From the NCBI GenBank assembly GCA_019925095.2, contig CM034392.1:26297887-26361886 (forward strand): a stretch of DNA of 64,000 bases, written 5' to 3'. Below the pieces are notes generated by a model that made no database searches, was not told where the DNA came from, and saw nothing but the letters and a program-made list of their open reading frames with translations. Source of the DNA: Dendrolimus kikuchii (Eukaryota; Arthropoda; Insecta; Lepidoptera; Lasiocampidae). Positions 20,747 through 32,649 of this stretch are shown here, piece by piece. Made by a program: the position numbers and the translations under genes. Within the stretch, counting starts at the first letter, position 1, and every line of letters starts with the position of its first letter.

Positions 20747-21554
20747 GATTATTATAATTTTGTTTTAAATTATCTGCATTTCCATCCAACCCAACACGTC
20801 CCCACTATCAATCAACCGTCAGTCCTTGATCAGTAATTACAAGGAACACATCTTACAAACCGCAACTGATGCGTTCGTTATTTTAAAATTTATAGCAAAG
20901 ACGTGTGTTGAAATGTTTCGTGAAATCTGTCACAAATCCAACAAATATCCAATCAAATTTCAACCTTAGAGCAGTTGAATTTAAATTTAGAATTAATACA
21001 ATGTTCGTGTGTGTTATGCTTTTTCAAATTAAACGATGCATATCTCGCAAGCGCGCATTAAGTTCGCAGTCACTCTCAATCACTCAAGCTGTCCAGACGT
21101 CAGTCATAAGCAAGACGAACGTGGGTGTTCGCCCCCTCTGCCCTGTTAGCCTCCTTCCACCCTCTAACACCCGTCAAATGCCCCCTCAGATGGGTATGGT
21201 CAGTGCAAGACAATTTACTGAAGTCCGTACCGGGGTACGCGCTGATGAAATTTATTTGATAGTAAACTTATGTTAGATGCAGTTTGCGTTCTGGGATCCG
21301 TACGGAAGATGTATTTTAAAGTCATGCAGCAAGAGATTTCTTGTTTCAGACAAACTTATTTGTGACATTTTCTTTAGGATTCTTTCTTTTAGGATTATAT
21401 CGTCACTCTAACCCTACTTTACTTAGATTTTCCAAACAATTACAGTGTGTAGTTTAAACTCCATGTAAGGTCACTCGATTTAACGACAAAGTCCCTTAAG
21501 CATGCAAATCACTTGGCTTTGGTTGGTTGATCTTGTCTACCATTGCAGAGGAGT
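20747..21554. other. Unique stretch with a weak 123-codon frame
   Basis: A plus-strand frame at 20905-21276 has no motif I recognise; its second half is more GC-rich. Without splice or homology evidence I do not call a gene. Confidence 0.35.
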
Positions 21555-21664
21555 CTTCACCCCTGTCGTCGGAGTGAGTTAGTTCTTCCAGGGGCTTTCT
21601 CAGGCACTTATTGCGCTGGGATCGGTGTGGGCGTAAAAAGCATTTCCCCCGCCTGAAAAAAAAA
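21555..21664 (+). mobile_element. R1-clade LINE 3' tail fragment
   Basis: 'caggcacttattgcgctggg' followed by 'atcgg' and 'gggcgtaa' matches the 3' UTR of the R1 element at about 34000-34040 (reversed there), and the fragment ends 'cccgcctgaaaaaaaaaa' with a poly(A)-like tail. Confidence 0.55.
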
Positions 21665-22014
21665 ACTTGTCTACCATACTATGATACATTCTATATAACA
21701 TTACACTCTCAATAACGACAAAAATTAAGTAATAAAAAGTACCTTTTAAGTTGCCAAAATTAGTAAAAACTGCGCAGCTGTATACGTTCTTTTATCGCTT
21801 TATTATCCTAGTCCGTAATAAACTCGACTGTCCGCATCATGCATATCAAAATTTCTAAGTACTTCCTTTATCACCAAGATGCCTCAATATAGCAAGATAT
21901 GAATAAAATAAGTAAAAAATACAACAACATTACTTGTGCAGCAAAAGACGTCCCACAAAAATAACAGACTTCTCTCCATTTAAAGACAACTCTCTATAAC
22001 GCCATAAAATGTTT

Positions 22015-22254
22015 TTATCCGTGCAGGAACGGAGAAAGAATACAATTTTCTGCGGCCGGGCGGCCTGTCGTAAGAGGCGACTAAACAACCCACAGCCAGG
22101 TGGTAGGGCATTTGCCCGACTGGATGCCTACCACCCCTGGTCTAGAGCATGCCGCCATAATAACTTTGAGTTGTGTTCCGGTATTAGTGACCAGGTTCCA
22201 GACTCCCTTAAGAGAGCATCAGCGCATTTGTAGCACCTTTGGTGTTGCAAATGT
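22015..22254 (-). mobile_element. Rep-A copy, minus strand
   Basis: Starts TTTTATCCGTGCAGGAACGG (the reversed 3' end) and runs to 'tgttgcaaatgt', so the 5' ~60 bp are missing. Confidence 0.65.
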
Positions 22255-23426
22255 ACAATCCCTTCAGTGTCGTTATATAGAGTTTATACTATATTCCTCT
22301 CTTTCTTTGTTTGAATCTTCTCTTAATCATTTGACGTCAGCACAATATGTCTTATATTTCCATGTTCCTCTATTCTGGCACAATACAAATCATCATATCC
22401 TTCATATAATTCATCCATTTTTTTTTTATCTTTCTTTTTTCTTATACATATGTGATGGATATAAGAGTTTTATTTTTCAACTTATTTTCTTATTTTTCTA
22501 TAGATTATGCTACATTTGCAAACTTAATTGAAAATTCAATAGTAAAATGTAAAACATGTACTATTTTCCCCTAAATTTCCCAAAAGTACCTACTTTATTT
22601 TTTACAGCTTAAAAATACTATAGTTTCTTCAAAACCTGAAGAAGAAGAAGACAATGGAAGATATTGTACAATAATAAGGTCAATTACAAGACCTTTTAAT
22701 TTCGAAATACCGTATATTAGGTACATTGATGGGTATTATTTTACATCTTATACCATTGCATTAAAGTTCAAAATTGTATAATATACAGCGGTCAGCATTT
22801 GTGCTTTCGGTTACACATTTTTTCGTCTAGCTCCCATCCGCTGAGTAAAGTGCGCTAAGAAACTTCGTTCAAAAACGTGTCAAACCGGTATAAAATTTCT
22901 TGTACTTCACTTGCTAGGTTTTCAAATTCCACACAGTTGAATTTTCATCTCTGCATTCGTATGGTGTTAATACCAGGAGAGCACAAATCATAACACGTCT
23001 ACAAAACTCAGTAACATCTTAAAAGTGTCATGAAAAACGCAATAGAAAGTCGGAGGGCGATTCTCAAACGTGAGTTAACATCATTATCGGTGTCGGACCG
23101 GCAGTGCCCACCCCCCACGGGGACTGGGGTGTCTGGGGGGGTCAAGGGGAGTGGGAGGCATCAAGGGGGGCACGACACACGTCGCTCAGATGTCCCGTGC
23201 AGACGAACGTCTTTGTCGACCAGCGCTTTATTTACTCGTCATCTGCCATTGTCCGCATAGAAGGGGCGTTTGAAAAAAAAATTTCAACACTAATTAGATG
23301 CTGGCGGGAGAGGCGTGTTTTGACTTTTAATTTTTGTGATTAAGGATTTGTTTTGAATGGCATTTATATTTGGCTACATTTTTGATTTACGTCAGTAATT
23401 CTTCGTTGGGCATTTATATAGTTAAA
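22255..23426. other. AT-rich stretch with one GC island
   Basis: Mostly AT-rich. At 23090-23230 a GC-rich island gives two overlapping short plus-strand frames without recognisable motifs. Confidence 0.4.
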
Positions 23427-23740
23427 CTAGCTGTACCCGGCAGACGTTGTCCTGCCTTTAAAAAATAATATAGAACCCGATTCCAGCTCCATATACCGGG
23501 ACCAAATGTTAATCTAAACTATTCTGAAATACACTCGAAAAAACAAAAAAATCATCAAAATCAGGCCCACCGTTTAGGAGTATCGCGGCACCACCTACTT
23601 GGTCCAATCGTTCATTTAAACCATTCCGGGACAAACTTGAACACATACAAGAACAAAAAAACACATTCTGGTACCTGATTGTGGCGCCATCTACCTAAAT
23701 CATCCCAGTAGACAATTATTAAAATAGTAATATCGCTATT
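23427..23740 (-). mobile_element. Helitron-like element, third subfamily
   Basis: Starts 'CTAGctgtacccggcagacgt' and contains 'tcaaaatcaggcccaccgtt'. Related to 41828-42250 and 51165-51713. The 5' end is unclear. Confidence 0.5.
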
Positions 23741-23853
23741 AAAAATAGTGGTTAGTAGGAGAAGGGTGAAAATTTTGGGTTGTATGTATTTTTTAATGAA
23801 TCATAAAAAATACAAAAAAATAAAAATAAGATGGGGTAAGAGGGATAAGATTT

Positions 23854-24087
23854 AGTATTGTTAAAGTTTTATTTAGCCTACCGCCATCTTGTTAATTTTA
23901 GTTATTTAGTTTTAATTTTGTTTATGGTTATTATTTACTCTGTGGGAGCCTAATCTAATTTACTACCGCTTCGCAATTAGATTTAGATTAGGCTCCCATA
24001 GAGTAAATAATAACCATAAACAAAATTAAAACTAAATAATTAAAATTAACAAGTTGGCGGTAGGCTAAATAAAACTTTAACAATACT
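23854..24087. repeat. Long inverted repeat, 105-bp arms
   Basis: The left arm 23854-23958 and right arm 23983-24087 are near-perfect reverse complements (only a few mismatches by eye), separated by 24 bases. A transcript through it would fold into a long hairpin. It may be a foldback transposon or a local inverted duplication. Confidence 0.9.
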
Positions 24088-24121
24088 CGTTGACACTTGA
24101 CATCTTTGTCTTCCGTGATCA

Positions 24122-24206
24122 CGGCCACTGAAAAGTGGCCGTAACGTCGGAAAAACCAAAATCAAATAAAATGACCGCGCTTAAACCGTTAAAACGTAGT
24201 TTTATT
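24122..24206. repeat. Foldback family, half copy with small hairpin
   Basis: 'cggccact-gaaa-agtggccg' (24122-24141) is a perfect short hairpin. The following 'atgaccgcgcttaaaccgtt' and 'aaaacgtagttttatt' match the right arm of the foldback at 38608-38719 and a piece at 43391-43430. Confidence 0.6.
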
Positions 24207-24524
24207 ACCCCTGTCTGTCTATCTCTTAACATACTATTTAGTTGATTGAATGAAATCTGACAGCCCAACGTTGATGTGGGTAGTACCGTCGAACTGAAAA
24301 ACTCGCTTGACTGTTATCATCGATTTATGACCACTTTGCACCTAAAAGTTTGTTACTTGAACATATTTATTAATATTGCTACCAAAAAATTTTTTTTTTA
24401 AATGCTGTGAATCCATTCTGCAACTAACATGACCAAACGACTACATAATTAACATACAATTAATTTGTTTAAATATTGTCTATAAAATTTGTTATAGATG
24501 CATTTAAAATTTCAATTAAAATAT

Positions 24525-24926
24525 TGTTACATGCCGACAGAAGTGAATGCACACCTGCCTGCCATAAAGCACAGTTTATTACCTTCCCGCATTTGGACTT
24601 CTTTTGTTTACTTAGAAAAACAGCCTGTTGTGTATTGTACTAGTTTATGGCCGTTCGCAGGAATAATTAAGCAGGTGTGCGGATTACGTTTTCTGGGAAA
24701 TTGCGTCGACGCTTGGCAGGTAGACATATTGTATTTGTATAGGCAGTCAAGCGACGATTACGATACGAGCAAGACGTGTGTACATTTGATAAGCTATATA
24801 GTGACGGACTTTGCGCGTGTTATTGAATCGTGCAGTTTGTACTGGTTGTATCCAGTTATATTTGTACCTGTGTTATACGTGTTTGTATAGTTCTAATAAA
24901 TTCTATAGCAATTCCAACGGCATTTT
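24525..24926 (+). mobile_element. LTR-1 copy, 3' end displaced by Rep-C
   Basis: Starts TGTTACATGCC and follows LTR-1 (ttgtttacttag, gacggactttgcgcg, gttatacgtgtttgtatag, AATAAA) to 'aacggcattttttaatt'. The final 'cgagtctcgcgactcgtaaca' is absent and Rep-C tail begins. A 130-codon frame inside has no known motif. Confidence 0.6.
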
Positions 24927-25128
24927 TTAATTATTATTATATATATCTCTACGGACTCGAGTTCCGTACCCTTTTTTAATACTTAATTTCTATGAAAAAT
25001 TTGAGACTCCGTACACGCTTATTGTCCATTTTTGTTAGTGTATGTGACATTATATGTAGTTTTGGTGTACCTTAAGAATAACTTACTATATTAATTTATT
25101 CTAATTTTAATACTAAACTTATACTAAT
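24927..25128 (-). mobile_element. Rep-C copy, 5'-truncated
   Basis: Minus-strand copy: the (AAT)n/A-rich tail lies at the left and the unit runs to 'aaacttatactaa'. It contains 'acggactcgagttccgtacc', the palindromic signature shared by all four Rep-C copies. Confidence 0.7.
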
Positions 25129-25144
25129 AAATATCTATATATTA

Positions 25145-25425
25145 TAATACATGAAGCAAAACGCAGCAAAACTTTGTACCTCTTTTTACGAAAATTGCGC
25201 GGACGGAGGAGTATGAAATTTCGCACATTTATAGTTTATATAGAGAAGAAGTACAGAGTGCTAATTTTTTTTTTTTAATTATGCATAAAAAATACATTAC
25301 ACACACTACCATGTATTTGACAGACACACGCATATATACTCTCTTGTTTATTGTTAAAGTCAAATTAACAGTGTAGCTTTGGCGAAATCTGTGACATTAT
25401 TTATTATGGTCGAATTTCGACCACA
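25145..25425 (+). repeat. Dispersed repeat K, copy 1
   Basis: Matches 63365-63865 in reverse ('ttacgaaaattgcgcgga', 'tatagtttatatagag', 'cactaccatgtatttga', 'ttattgttaaagtcaaatta') and ends at the palindrome 'tggtcgaatttcgacca'. The other copy is split by an RTE-a insertion. Confidence 0.65.
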
Positions 25426-25790
25426 GACTACCAATAGTATGTTTAATTCTGTAATGGAAAATAAAGGAACTGAGGGCCCAAACAGTTTCTTTTCGCAGTT
25501 TCACATGACAAATATCATATCAAGAAAAAAAAAGTCTTTATTCTACCGTCATATTACAAAATTTCGGTCAAATCTAGATACATAATTAAATTCATAAATC
25601 GTTACATAAATTTATAAAAGATATCAAATTAATAAAATCTATCTATGTTCTTTTTCTGAATAAATTTAACACATTATTACTTATCTACGGAAGTCGCCTC
25701 AGCGACGTAAGCCTTTCCCAATATTCTCTATTCTCTATTCATCTTTATCAAAAACATACCAAATATTATTAAAAAAAAAAATTAAAGTCT
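25426..25790. other. AT-rich stretch, nothing recognised
   Basis: No frame or family match of note. A ~35-bp Jk-LINE UTR scrap lies just after it (25795-25832, 'gcctggaagaggtcgctatgagc'). Confidence 0.4.
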
Positions 25791-25916
25791 CCTTGGACAT
25801 TTTGCCTGGAAGAGGTCGCTATGAGCAATAAAAAGAAATTTATTCATATTAAATTGTCTAGGTTTTAATTAGATAATTTCGCATATGGTGTATTCTATTT
25901 TGGTTATGGTGTATTT

Positions 25917-26222
25917 TATCTGTGCAGGAACGGAGAAAGAATACAATTTCCTGCGGCCGGGCGGCCTGTCGTAAGAGGCGACTAAACAACCCACAGCCAG
26001 GTGGTAGGGCATTTGCCCGACTGGATAGCTACCACCCCTGGTCTAAAGCATGTCGCCATAACAACCTTGAGTTGTGTTCCGGCATTAGTGACCAGGTTCC
26101 AGTGACCCTTAAGAGAGCAGCAGCGCATTTGTAGCACCTTTGGTGTTGCAAATGTCTATAGGCGATGGTAACCGGTTTCCATTAAGTGGGCCGTCTGCCT
26201 GTCTTCTAAACTCATGCAATAA
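25917..26222 (-). mobile_element. Rep-A, full length
   Basis: Both ends are present: TTTTATCTGTGCAGGAACGG at the left and 'aactcATGCAATAAAA' at the right, showing the TIR-like ends. A 70-codon frame across it is the same incidental frame seen in other copies. Confidence 0.7.
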
Positions 26223-26514
26223 AAAAAAAATCTTTAATTTTTTATTATTTACATTTTTATTTTAAAATAAAATAAAATAATAAACTAAACTATCTTAAAA
26301 ATACTATTATATAGGTATCTAATTATAAATAAACTAAATTATAAATAAATTAAACTATACAATAAATTAAACTAAAAATAAACTATATATACAAACTAAA
26401 ATTAAAGTATAAAATCTAGTTCTAGACCGCTGACAGGCGGAAACGTGCCCAAAAGACTGGCCACATTGCCTCTCTGAATGGCAATGCTGATGCGTTGTCC
26501 GAGGTATAAACCAG

Positions 26515-26655
26515 TCTTTTGGTCACGGAGCACTGCCAAGAGCATACTATTGCTGCAGTGTTATCGCCCCCGACCGACGCGTGTCGTTCCCCTAGCAACG
26601 ACCCAGTTTGTGCGTAAATTGGTTAAGCATTTTCCCTCGCCTCAAAACAAAAAAA
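26515..26655 (+). mobile_element. R1-type LINE tail fragment
   Basis: Shares 'gccaagagcatactattgctg' (split) and 'gcgtgtcgttcccctagcaa' with the R1 UTR at 33775-33850 (reversed there), then 'gcattttccctcgcctcaaa' and an A-run like the tail at 21664. The left border has an 'agtcttttggtcacg' duplication (26512 and 26659). Confidence 0.5.
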
Positions 26656-26667
26656 AAGTCTTTTGGT

Positions 26668-27525
26668 CACGTGAGACATCCACCGTGGTTTTAATTGTGT
26701 TGAACATTAAAACGGTTTCATTAATTAATTCATTCAAGTATCAACATAAAGTGGAACTTTATATTATGTCTTACAACTACCAGTATATTAAGACACGTGT
26801 CAATCACTAGGCGCTTCTCGAATAAATATACTATTAAATTCAAAAGAAATACTTAAATACAATTTAAAACAAATGTTCGATAAAAAAAAACAATACCCGT
26901 TCTATTTAAAGATTTGAAAAAGGAACCGTCAAAGTTAATAAAAAATCAATCACAACTACATCTTCAAAGTCAAATCTGCATGATTGCACTCAATCACCGT
27001 CCAAGACTACTGACTCCTATTTAATTGACGGGCCACTCCATCAAACCATGCTTAAACATATCCGACCAATTTAAAATAGTATTCAATCACAGCAATTTTA
27101 ACTTTATTCCATTGCAATACAGAGCATATTCACAGCAAACAAATTACAGAATCTTTTATATGTCATTGCAGCAGAACCATTCGAAAATAAACTTTATTTT
27201 AAAGCAATAAAGAATAATACAAGCGCAAATTTAAATTTGTAAATTCGTACAATAGTTTACGTAGAATTAAATCGAACGACTTTAAACTTTAAAATATAGT
27301 GGTAAGGATCGCGTGAATGGCAAAAGTACAGTCGAGTAGAGATGTGTTGTCAACAGTGAATGTCACGCATTGAAGGTGTCAAGGGAAAGACGTCCTTCTG
27401 TCCGTGAGTGTACGCTGATGGAAATTCTTTGGAGTAAAAATTTGTTTAGAATGCGGTTTCAGTGTAAAATAGCGCGATTTAATAGACTTAATACTTACTT
27501 CAATATCAATAAAATAAATCAAATA
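26668..27525. other. AT-rich stretch, nothing recognised
   Basis: No convincing coding frame, tRNA or repeat-family member. Confidence 0.45.
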
Positions 27526-27622
27526 TGGAAGACGGTGATCTGGGCTCAGTATTCTACTTATAGTCTCGAGGGACTATGAGTAGAATACAATACAAATAAG
27601 TTAAGTTTTCTTGCATTGTATT
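27526..27622 (+). mobile_element. Rep-F 3' end fragment
   Basis: Carries 'gacggtgatctgggctc', the 17-bp-arm hairpin (loop TCGAGG) and the second palindrome. Very close to 20101-20194, with the nuclease-coding part truncated away. Confidence 0.7.
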
Positions 27623-28454
27623 CGATTATATGTAATTTTATTTTGTTAATTTTGATTTCTTTAAAATTATAAAAAAGAACTCAAATTACCGTGTACATAA
27701 TAAACAATGTCTTGATTATATTAAAAATGACAACTGATAAGTTGTTGTTGAAATAATTTTTCATGCTTTTTAATTAAGTTAATTATGTGTTAAATCTGCT
27801 TTTGATACAGAATATTTTAATACTATATGATATATTAATAAAGATGAGGTCTTTTAAAGAAAAACCATAAAATTTATGCCTCAATTTAGGCTAGTTGGGA
27901 AGAGCTTTCAATCATTTAGGGACTAGAATTGTATCACATTTAAATCTTATAATAAATAAATACTGGTTCTATATTTTATGACAACTTGATAATGATCGAT
28001 TGAAAATATATTTATAAATAAAAGTAAAATAAAAAATAATTAGTAAAATAAAAATAAGAAATACAGTAAACATAGAAAAAGAAATATATTTATGATCTTA
28101 TCATAAGGTTTTTTTTCACCTTCACCTCCATTGTGTGTTAAAATGTTTTTTTTTTAATTGTCTTTAATTTTTTTTCTAGGGATAAATAAGGGGGGTAGTC
28201 TTTATTTTTTACTATTCTTTTTCCGTCTTTTTTTTGACAAAACTTAATTCTATTACCATTTTCACATTACTAATACATTTTTTGTGTCTAAATTAACTTA
28301 ATATCTATTTTATATTTTTGTGGTTGTTATGATTTTTATTACTTATTTCTATTACATCATAAGATAAAGTTAAGTAAGAGGTAATTTTGCAATCAGCAGA
28401 TAATAAATAGTTACTTATAACCCGACTGAATGTAAAAATTCAACCGTTTTATTT
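27623..28454. other. AT-rich stretch, nothing recognised
   Basis: Very AT-rich with several T-runs. No frame or repeat recognised. Confidence 0.45.
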
Positions 28455-28455
28455 A

Positions 28456-28646
28456 GGTGGTAGGGCGTTTGCCCGACTAGATTGCTACAACCTTGAGTTG
28501 TGTTCTGGCATTAGTGACCAGGTTCCAGTCTCCCTTAAGAGAGCAGTAGCGCATTTGTAGCACCTTTGGTGTTGGAAATGTCCATAGGCGATGGTAACCG
28601 CTTTCCATCAAGTGGGCCGTCTGCCTTGCTGCTGAACTCCTGCAAT
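28456..28646 (-). mobile_element. Rep-A, partial minus-strand copy
   Basis: From 'ggtggtagggcgtttgc' to 'gaactcctgcaataaaa'. The GC-rich 3' third is missing, and there is an internal deletion around 'ggctaccacccctgg'. Confidence 0.6.
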
Positions 28647-28691
28647 AAAAAAAATAAAAAAAGGCAACTGCATTTTTTAAACTTTACGTGC

Positions 28692-28693
28692 TA

Positions 28694-28764
<71 letters not shown>

Positions 28765-28804
28765 TATATATATACATATATATATATATATATACATGCT
28801 GCTG

Positions 28805-28876
<72 letters not shown>
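28692..28876. repeat. (AT)n microsatellite
   Basis: About 185 bp of TA dinucleotide with periodic ACATAT interruptions and one 'catgctgctgat' break at 28795. Tyr-Ile frames on both strands are artefacts. Confidence 0.95.
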
Positions 28877-28879
<3 letters not shown>

Positions 28880-28884
28880 CATAA

Positions 28885-29157
28885 TATTACCCGCTACATT
28901 TCATACAATATGCCCTCACCCGCTTCCGCTGCACTGACAAAGTGAATTCTCCGACAACTAAAATAGTAAACGATGTTTGACAAATAGCAAGCAGATGTCG
29001 CCGTAAGTGGGAGTTCCTCCAGTTTTTTGGTCGCACTTCCCGCACTATCCCCGAACGGGGGCCAAGTTGCCGAAAGTTTCGGCTTATTGTTACATGACAT
29101 CTATATCGACAATTTGCACGGACAATATTTTTTAATATAAGATATATAAACGTTCTA
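28885..29157. other. Mixed stretch with a short shared repeat
   Basis: 'caaatagcaagcagatgtcg' followed by 'ccgtaagtgggagttcc' (28980-29013) recurs reversed at 35176-35218 next to the R1 fragment. 'cccgaacgggggcc' at 29050 is a small palindrome. Confidence 0.45.
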
Positions 29158-29173
29158 ACATCTTAGTGGCCTA

Positions 29174-29592
29174 CATACATACATACATAACTTCACGCCA
29201 GTTCCCTTGCGGGGTAGGCACGAACAACAGAGCGCCATTCATAACTCTTGTCATGCACGTTCGTCTGTTCTTAAGGCTCCTGACATCACCTTCTGCTAGT
29301 ACACGATCAATTTGATCATGGAAGGTGTGTCGTGGCCTTCCACGACTTCTGCATCCATCCACTTTTGCATTGTATATCTGTTTAGTCATTCTTTCCACAT
29401 GCCCGAACCACCGGAGCATTCCTTTCCTTACCTTCACCCCGACACTCTCTTTCAGACCAACTCTCTTTCTTACTTCGGTATCACGAACGCGGTCCGCGAG
29501 CGTCACTCCGCAGATTTTGCGCAGTGCTCGCATCTCGACCGCGTTTACTCTACTTTCATGCTCTCTCTTCCATACCCAACTGTCGCTTCCAT
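29174..29592 (-). mobile_element. RTE-a copy with 16-bp TSD
   Basis: Perfect direct repeats ACATCTTAGTGGCCTA at 29158-29173 and 29593-29608. The frame reads from YGSDSWVWKREHESRVNAVEMRALRKICGV down to CMTRVMN. Then ~48 bp (the KEASEVCKNKPK region) are deleted with loss of frame before the tail. Confidence 0.9.
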
Positions 29593-29785
29593 ACATCTTA
29601 GTGGCCTAAATACAGAATATTGGACTATAAAATAAAAATAAAAAAACGAGGAAGCGTAGTCAATAAAGCGTTAATGGTTTTTGATATTTGGCTATAGACT
29701 ATCAAAAATGTGTAAGAGAAGGAACCACAAGCCTCACTAGCTACTCGATGGAACTTTTTCATGGAAAGTTTTTCAAGTTACACCT

Positions 29786-29940
29786 TACCATCTTGGGTAC
29801 CTTAGCCATGGATAACGGTGTTATATGCTCAGTATTTTGCTAATAGTATTAAATGATTATTATTAATAATAATCATTAACTAATAGGCATTAATAGTTAA
29901 TTAACTAATTAAGTTTTTTCTACATTGAAGACACTTCAAA
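29786..29940 (+). mobile_element. Decayed Rep-F 3' end
   Basis: 'accttagccatggataacgg' then 'atgctcagtatttt' and 'taagttttttctacattg' track the Rep-F 3' end; the hairpin has been rearranged into 'tgattattattaataataatca'. Confidence 0.35.
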
Positions 29941-31299
29941 AATTTTCATTACACTTCACTGTTGCGGACAGAATCACCTCCACGCCCCGTTAACTTGCTG
30001 ACTCGCATGTAGCTCGCTCGATTAGCAGCTAAGCGTCTGCTTAAACGTAGTACCTTAGACAGTGCGGTGCGAGCCACCGGAACGATCAATGGTTAGTTTG
30101 TCAAGTCAAATCAGTTTCCGAATCAAGTTATACACACAAGAGAAGCATTCGACTCTACAGCCATTTGGACTCTCAGCGTGACTTTCGTGGATCTTGTGAA
30201 TACCAGTGTGTTTGATTAGTGCAACTCGTATTGATCGGTGAAATAGATACAATTAGTGCTATCAGTGTTCAGAAGAACATTCGGGTTCTAGTGCTGACTT
30301 GTGTTGATTGCCTTAAAGGGCCGTTTATTTCAGCAGTACTAATCATACCTATTGCTGTTGTAAGCGCCTATAATAAATACAGTTCATATTTAAGGGGTGT
30401 TTCATTAAAACCACCTGTACTGTACACTCACTTAAGGTTACTATTACTGCTTAAAGAGTATATATATTTTTTGTAACACCCAAAATATACAATGAATTTA
30501 TCAATCAATAAATCGTACTAAAGATTGAGATATTTCTCCAAGGGCCGGACGGGGGCTTTCGGGGGTCTGGGAAGTGGGGGAGAGGCGAGGACAGAAAGGG
30601 GGGGTGTTTACCGCGCCCGTGACGGATATATCCCGGCGTAGACACCCGTCAATCACCCGAGATATGATGAGAATTAATATTTCAGATGTATAGCCCGGAT
30701 TAACGAGCTTGATACTTGTGCTTTTATTCTCATTTATTATGTTTACAGTTAGTTTTGTACTGTATTTTGTAAAATGCTTTACATTATTTATCAATAAATG
30801 GTAGTCATTAGTACAAAATAACCTTTTTTTTTTAAATCAGCTTGAATGTTTTCACAGAAGCGTTTTATCGCTCGATGAAAGTTATAAGGGCTATCAAATG
30901 TGATACAGTACTTTTTATGCTCGTTTGAACGGTTTTACATGGCTATAAACTTAATAAGAGAAAATAAATCAATTTGCATACATGCTAATTAACATAATCA
31001 AATATTTTAATCTATAAAATAGTTTAGTAAATATATCGATAGTAAAGATGCTGTTGTGGTCGGTATAGTAATATTGTGATTATTACCTAGAAGTATCCTA
31101 TGCTTTATTTCATTCTTTGGTATAAACTTATTAAACACCGTACAAAACGTTATGTTTAACTAGGACTTGTATTATTTCAATAATTTTCACCCGGCAAAAG
31201 ACAAAGTTTGACATAGAAAAAAATTATACTCTTGAAAATACCAGTCTAATAAACGAGATTGTATCAAATACAAATTTCAAAATAAAATTTGTCTGTATT
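29941..31299. other. 1.35 kb without recognised gene
   Basis: 29970-30330 is of balanced composition and has no repeat match, unlike its surroundings; it could hold a non-coding first exon, but I cannot support a transcription start or splice donor. 30530-30620 is a GC-rich patch. The rest is AT-rich. Confidence 0.35.
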
Positions 31300-31660
31300 T
31301 TATAACTAAGATATGCCCGCGACTTCGTCCACGTTCGACTTGAAATTTCCGCAGGATTTCCAGGACAAAAAGTATTAAAAGTAAGTAAGCATTTAAAAAA
31401 GAATGTAAACTATTGTTTTAGTGAAAAGTGTATTGGAATAAATATATAAGATAAATATATAAAATAAAATAATAAATAATGTTTACGCACCCAAACGATT
31501 TCAAACCACTCCCGAGAAAATTTCCGCGGGATTCCCGGGATACAAAGTAGCGCAAATTTTAAGACTAAAAATTATCTGTCGATTAGCGAAAACCGTATCA
31601 AAATCGGCCCACTAATTTTTACGTGAATACCGAACAAACAGATAAGAAATATAAAAAAAA
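31300..31660 (-). mobile_element. Helitron-like element, degenerate
   Basis: 'tgcccgcgacttcgtccacg' at the left and 'atcaaaatcggcccac' near the right are the usual Helitron-like landmarks. A second 'aatttccgcgggattcccgg' block at 31520 hints at an internal duplication. Confidence 0.45.
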
Positions 31661-31765
31661 TGCATCGTGTTTTCAATGGTTTATATAGTCTATTCCAGTT
31701 GTTTTTTTTAATAGCTTCAATGTAGAAACACAACAGGAATAGTATTTTATCTTTATATATATCAT

Positions 31766-31956
31766 TCTTCGGTACGTGTGTTTACAGTGAACTAACTCCT
31801 CTTAAACGGCTGGACCGATTTGAATGAATTTTTTTGTGTGTGTTCAAGTGGATTCGAGGATGGTTTAGATTTACAATTGGACCCGGTAAGTGGCGCTGTT
31901 ATCGGGTTCTAAATTTTATTTCTACAGGGCAGAACAACGTCTGCCGGGACAGCTAG
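31766..31956 (+). mobile_element. Helitron-like element, 191 bp
   Basis: Begins TCTTCGGTACGTGTG and ends gccgggacagCTAG followed by T. Closely matches 9751-9937. Confidence 0.6.
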
Positions 31957-32432
31957 TAATATTATAGATTTTAAACTATTAACTTACGACTATAATCTGA
32001 TGTCCACTATTAACTTATTTTGAATATATCACACAGTGTAAATGTATTCAAATAATATTCCAACAACAACTATCAAAACCATTCAAATCATTTATATATT
32101 GCCAAATACGTGCAGACGTCAATGTGAAATCAATCAAGTCCGAATCTCCCTTCTCCCCAGATGGGAGGGGGTTGAAGGGAGAGTGGGGGCCCTTGACCTG
32201 TCGCGTGTTTACTTTGCAGCCGGCGGCTTGACGGCTGATTGATAGGTCTCGAGGTAGCCCGCCTTTTATATTATTTTTTTCCTACAATATTTCGAACATC
32301 AAAGGTTGGATATAGTTTACTACTTTATTAAGGTGCCTTAAATCATTGACTTGGAAATTCTATTTTATAATCTTAAGAACATGGGCCTTCGTATTTTAAA
32401 TCTAGATTAAGGATTAAAAATCGTTTTAAAGT
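31957..32432. other. AT-rich stretch with one GC island
   Basis: A GC-rich island at 32150-32250 has a 66-codon frame without recognised motifs. Confidence 0.4.
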
Positions 32433-32587
32433 TACATACATACATACATAACTTCACGCCAGTTCCCTTGCGGGGTAGGCACGAACAACAGAGTGCCATT
32501 TAGGCTTATTCTTACACACCTCACTTGCCTCTTTGACATTCATAACTCTTGTCATGCAAGCTCGTCTGTTCTTAAGGCTCTTGACGG
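32433..32587 (-). mobile_element. RTE-a short copy
   Basis: 155-bp 3' end of RTE-a (tail, ARELA, MNVKEASEVC, stopping near the SLKNRRAC region). Possible TSD CTAAAGTT/TTAAAGTT at the borders (about 32425-32432 and 32590-32597). Confidence 0.7.
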
Positions 32588-32649
32588 TTCTAAAGTTGAA
32601 TCTGACTTATCTAGAATTTTTTACTTTAAGCACATTCGGACTTCTTTAT

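Noticed and set aside
20905..21276. 123-codon plus-strand frame
   Set aside because: No recognised motif and no splice or polyadenylation support; composition changes halfway.
24498..24890. 130-codon plus-strand frame
   Set aside because: Lies inside an LTR-1 copy; the other LTR-1 copies do not keep the frame.
28566..28882. Tyr/Ile-rich frames on both strands
   Set aside because: They are translations of an (AT)n microsatellite.
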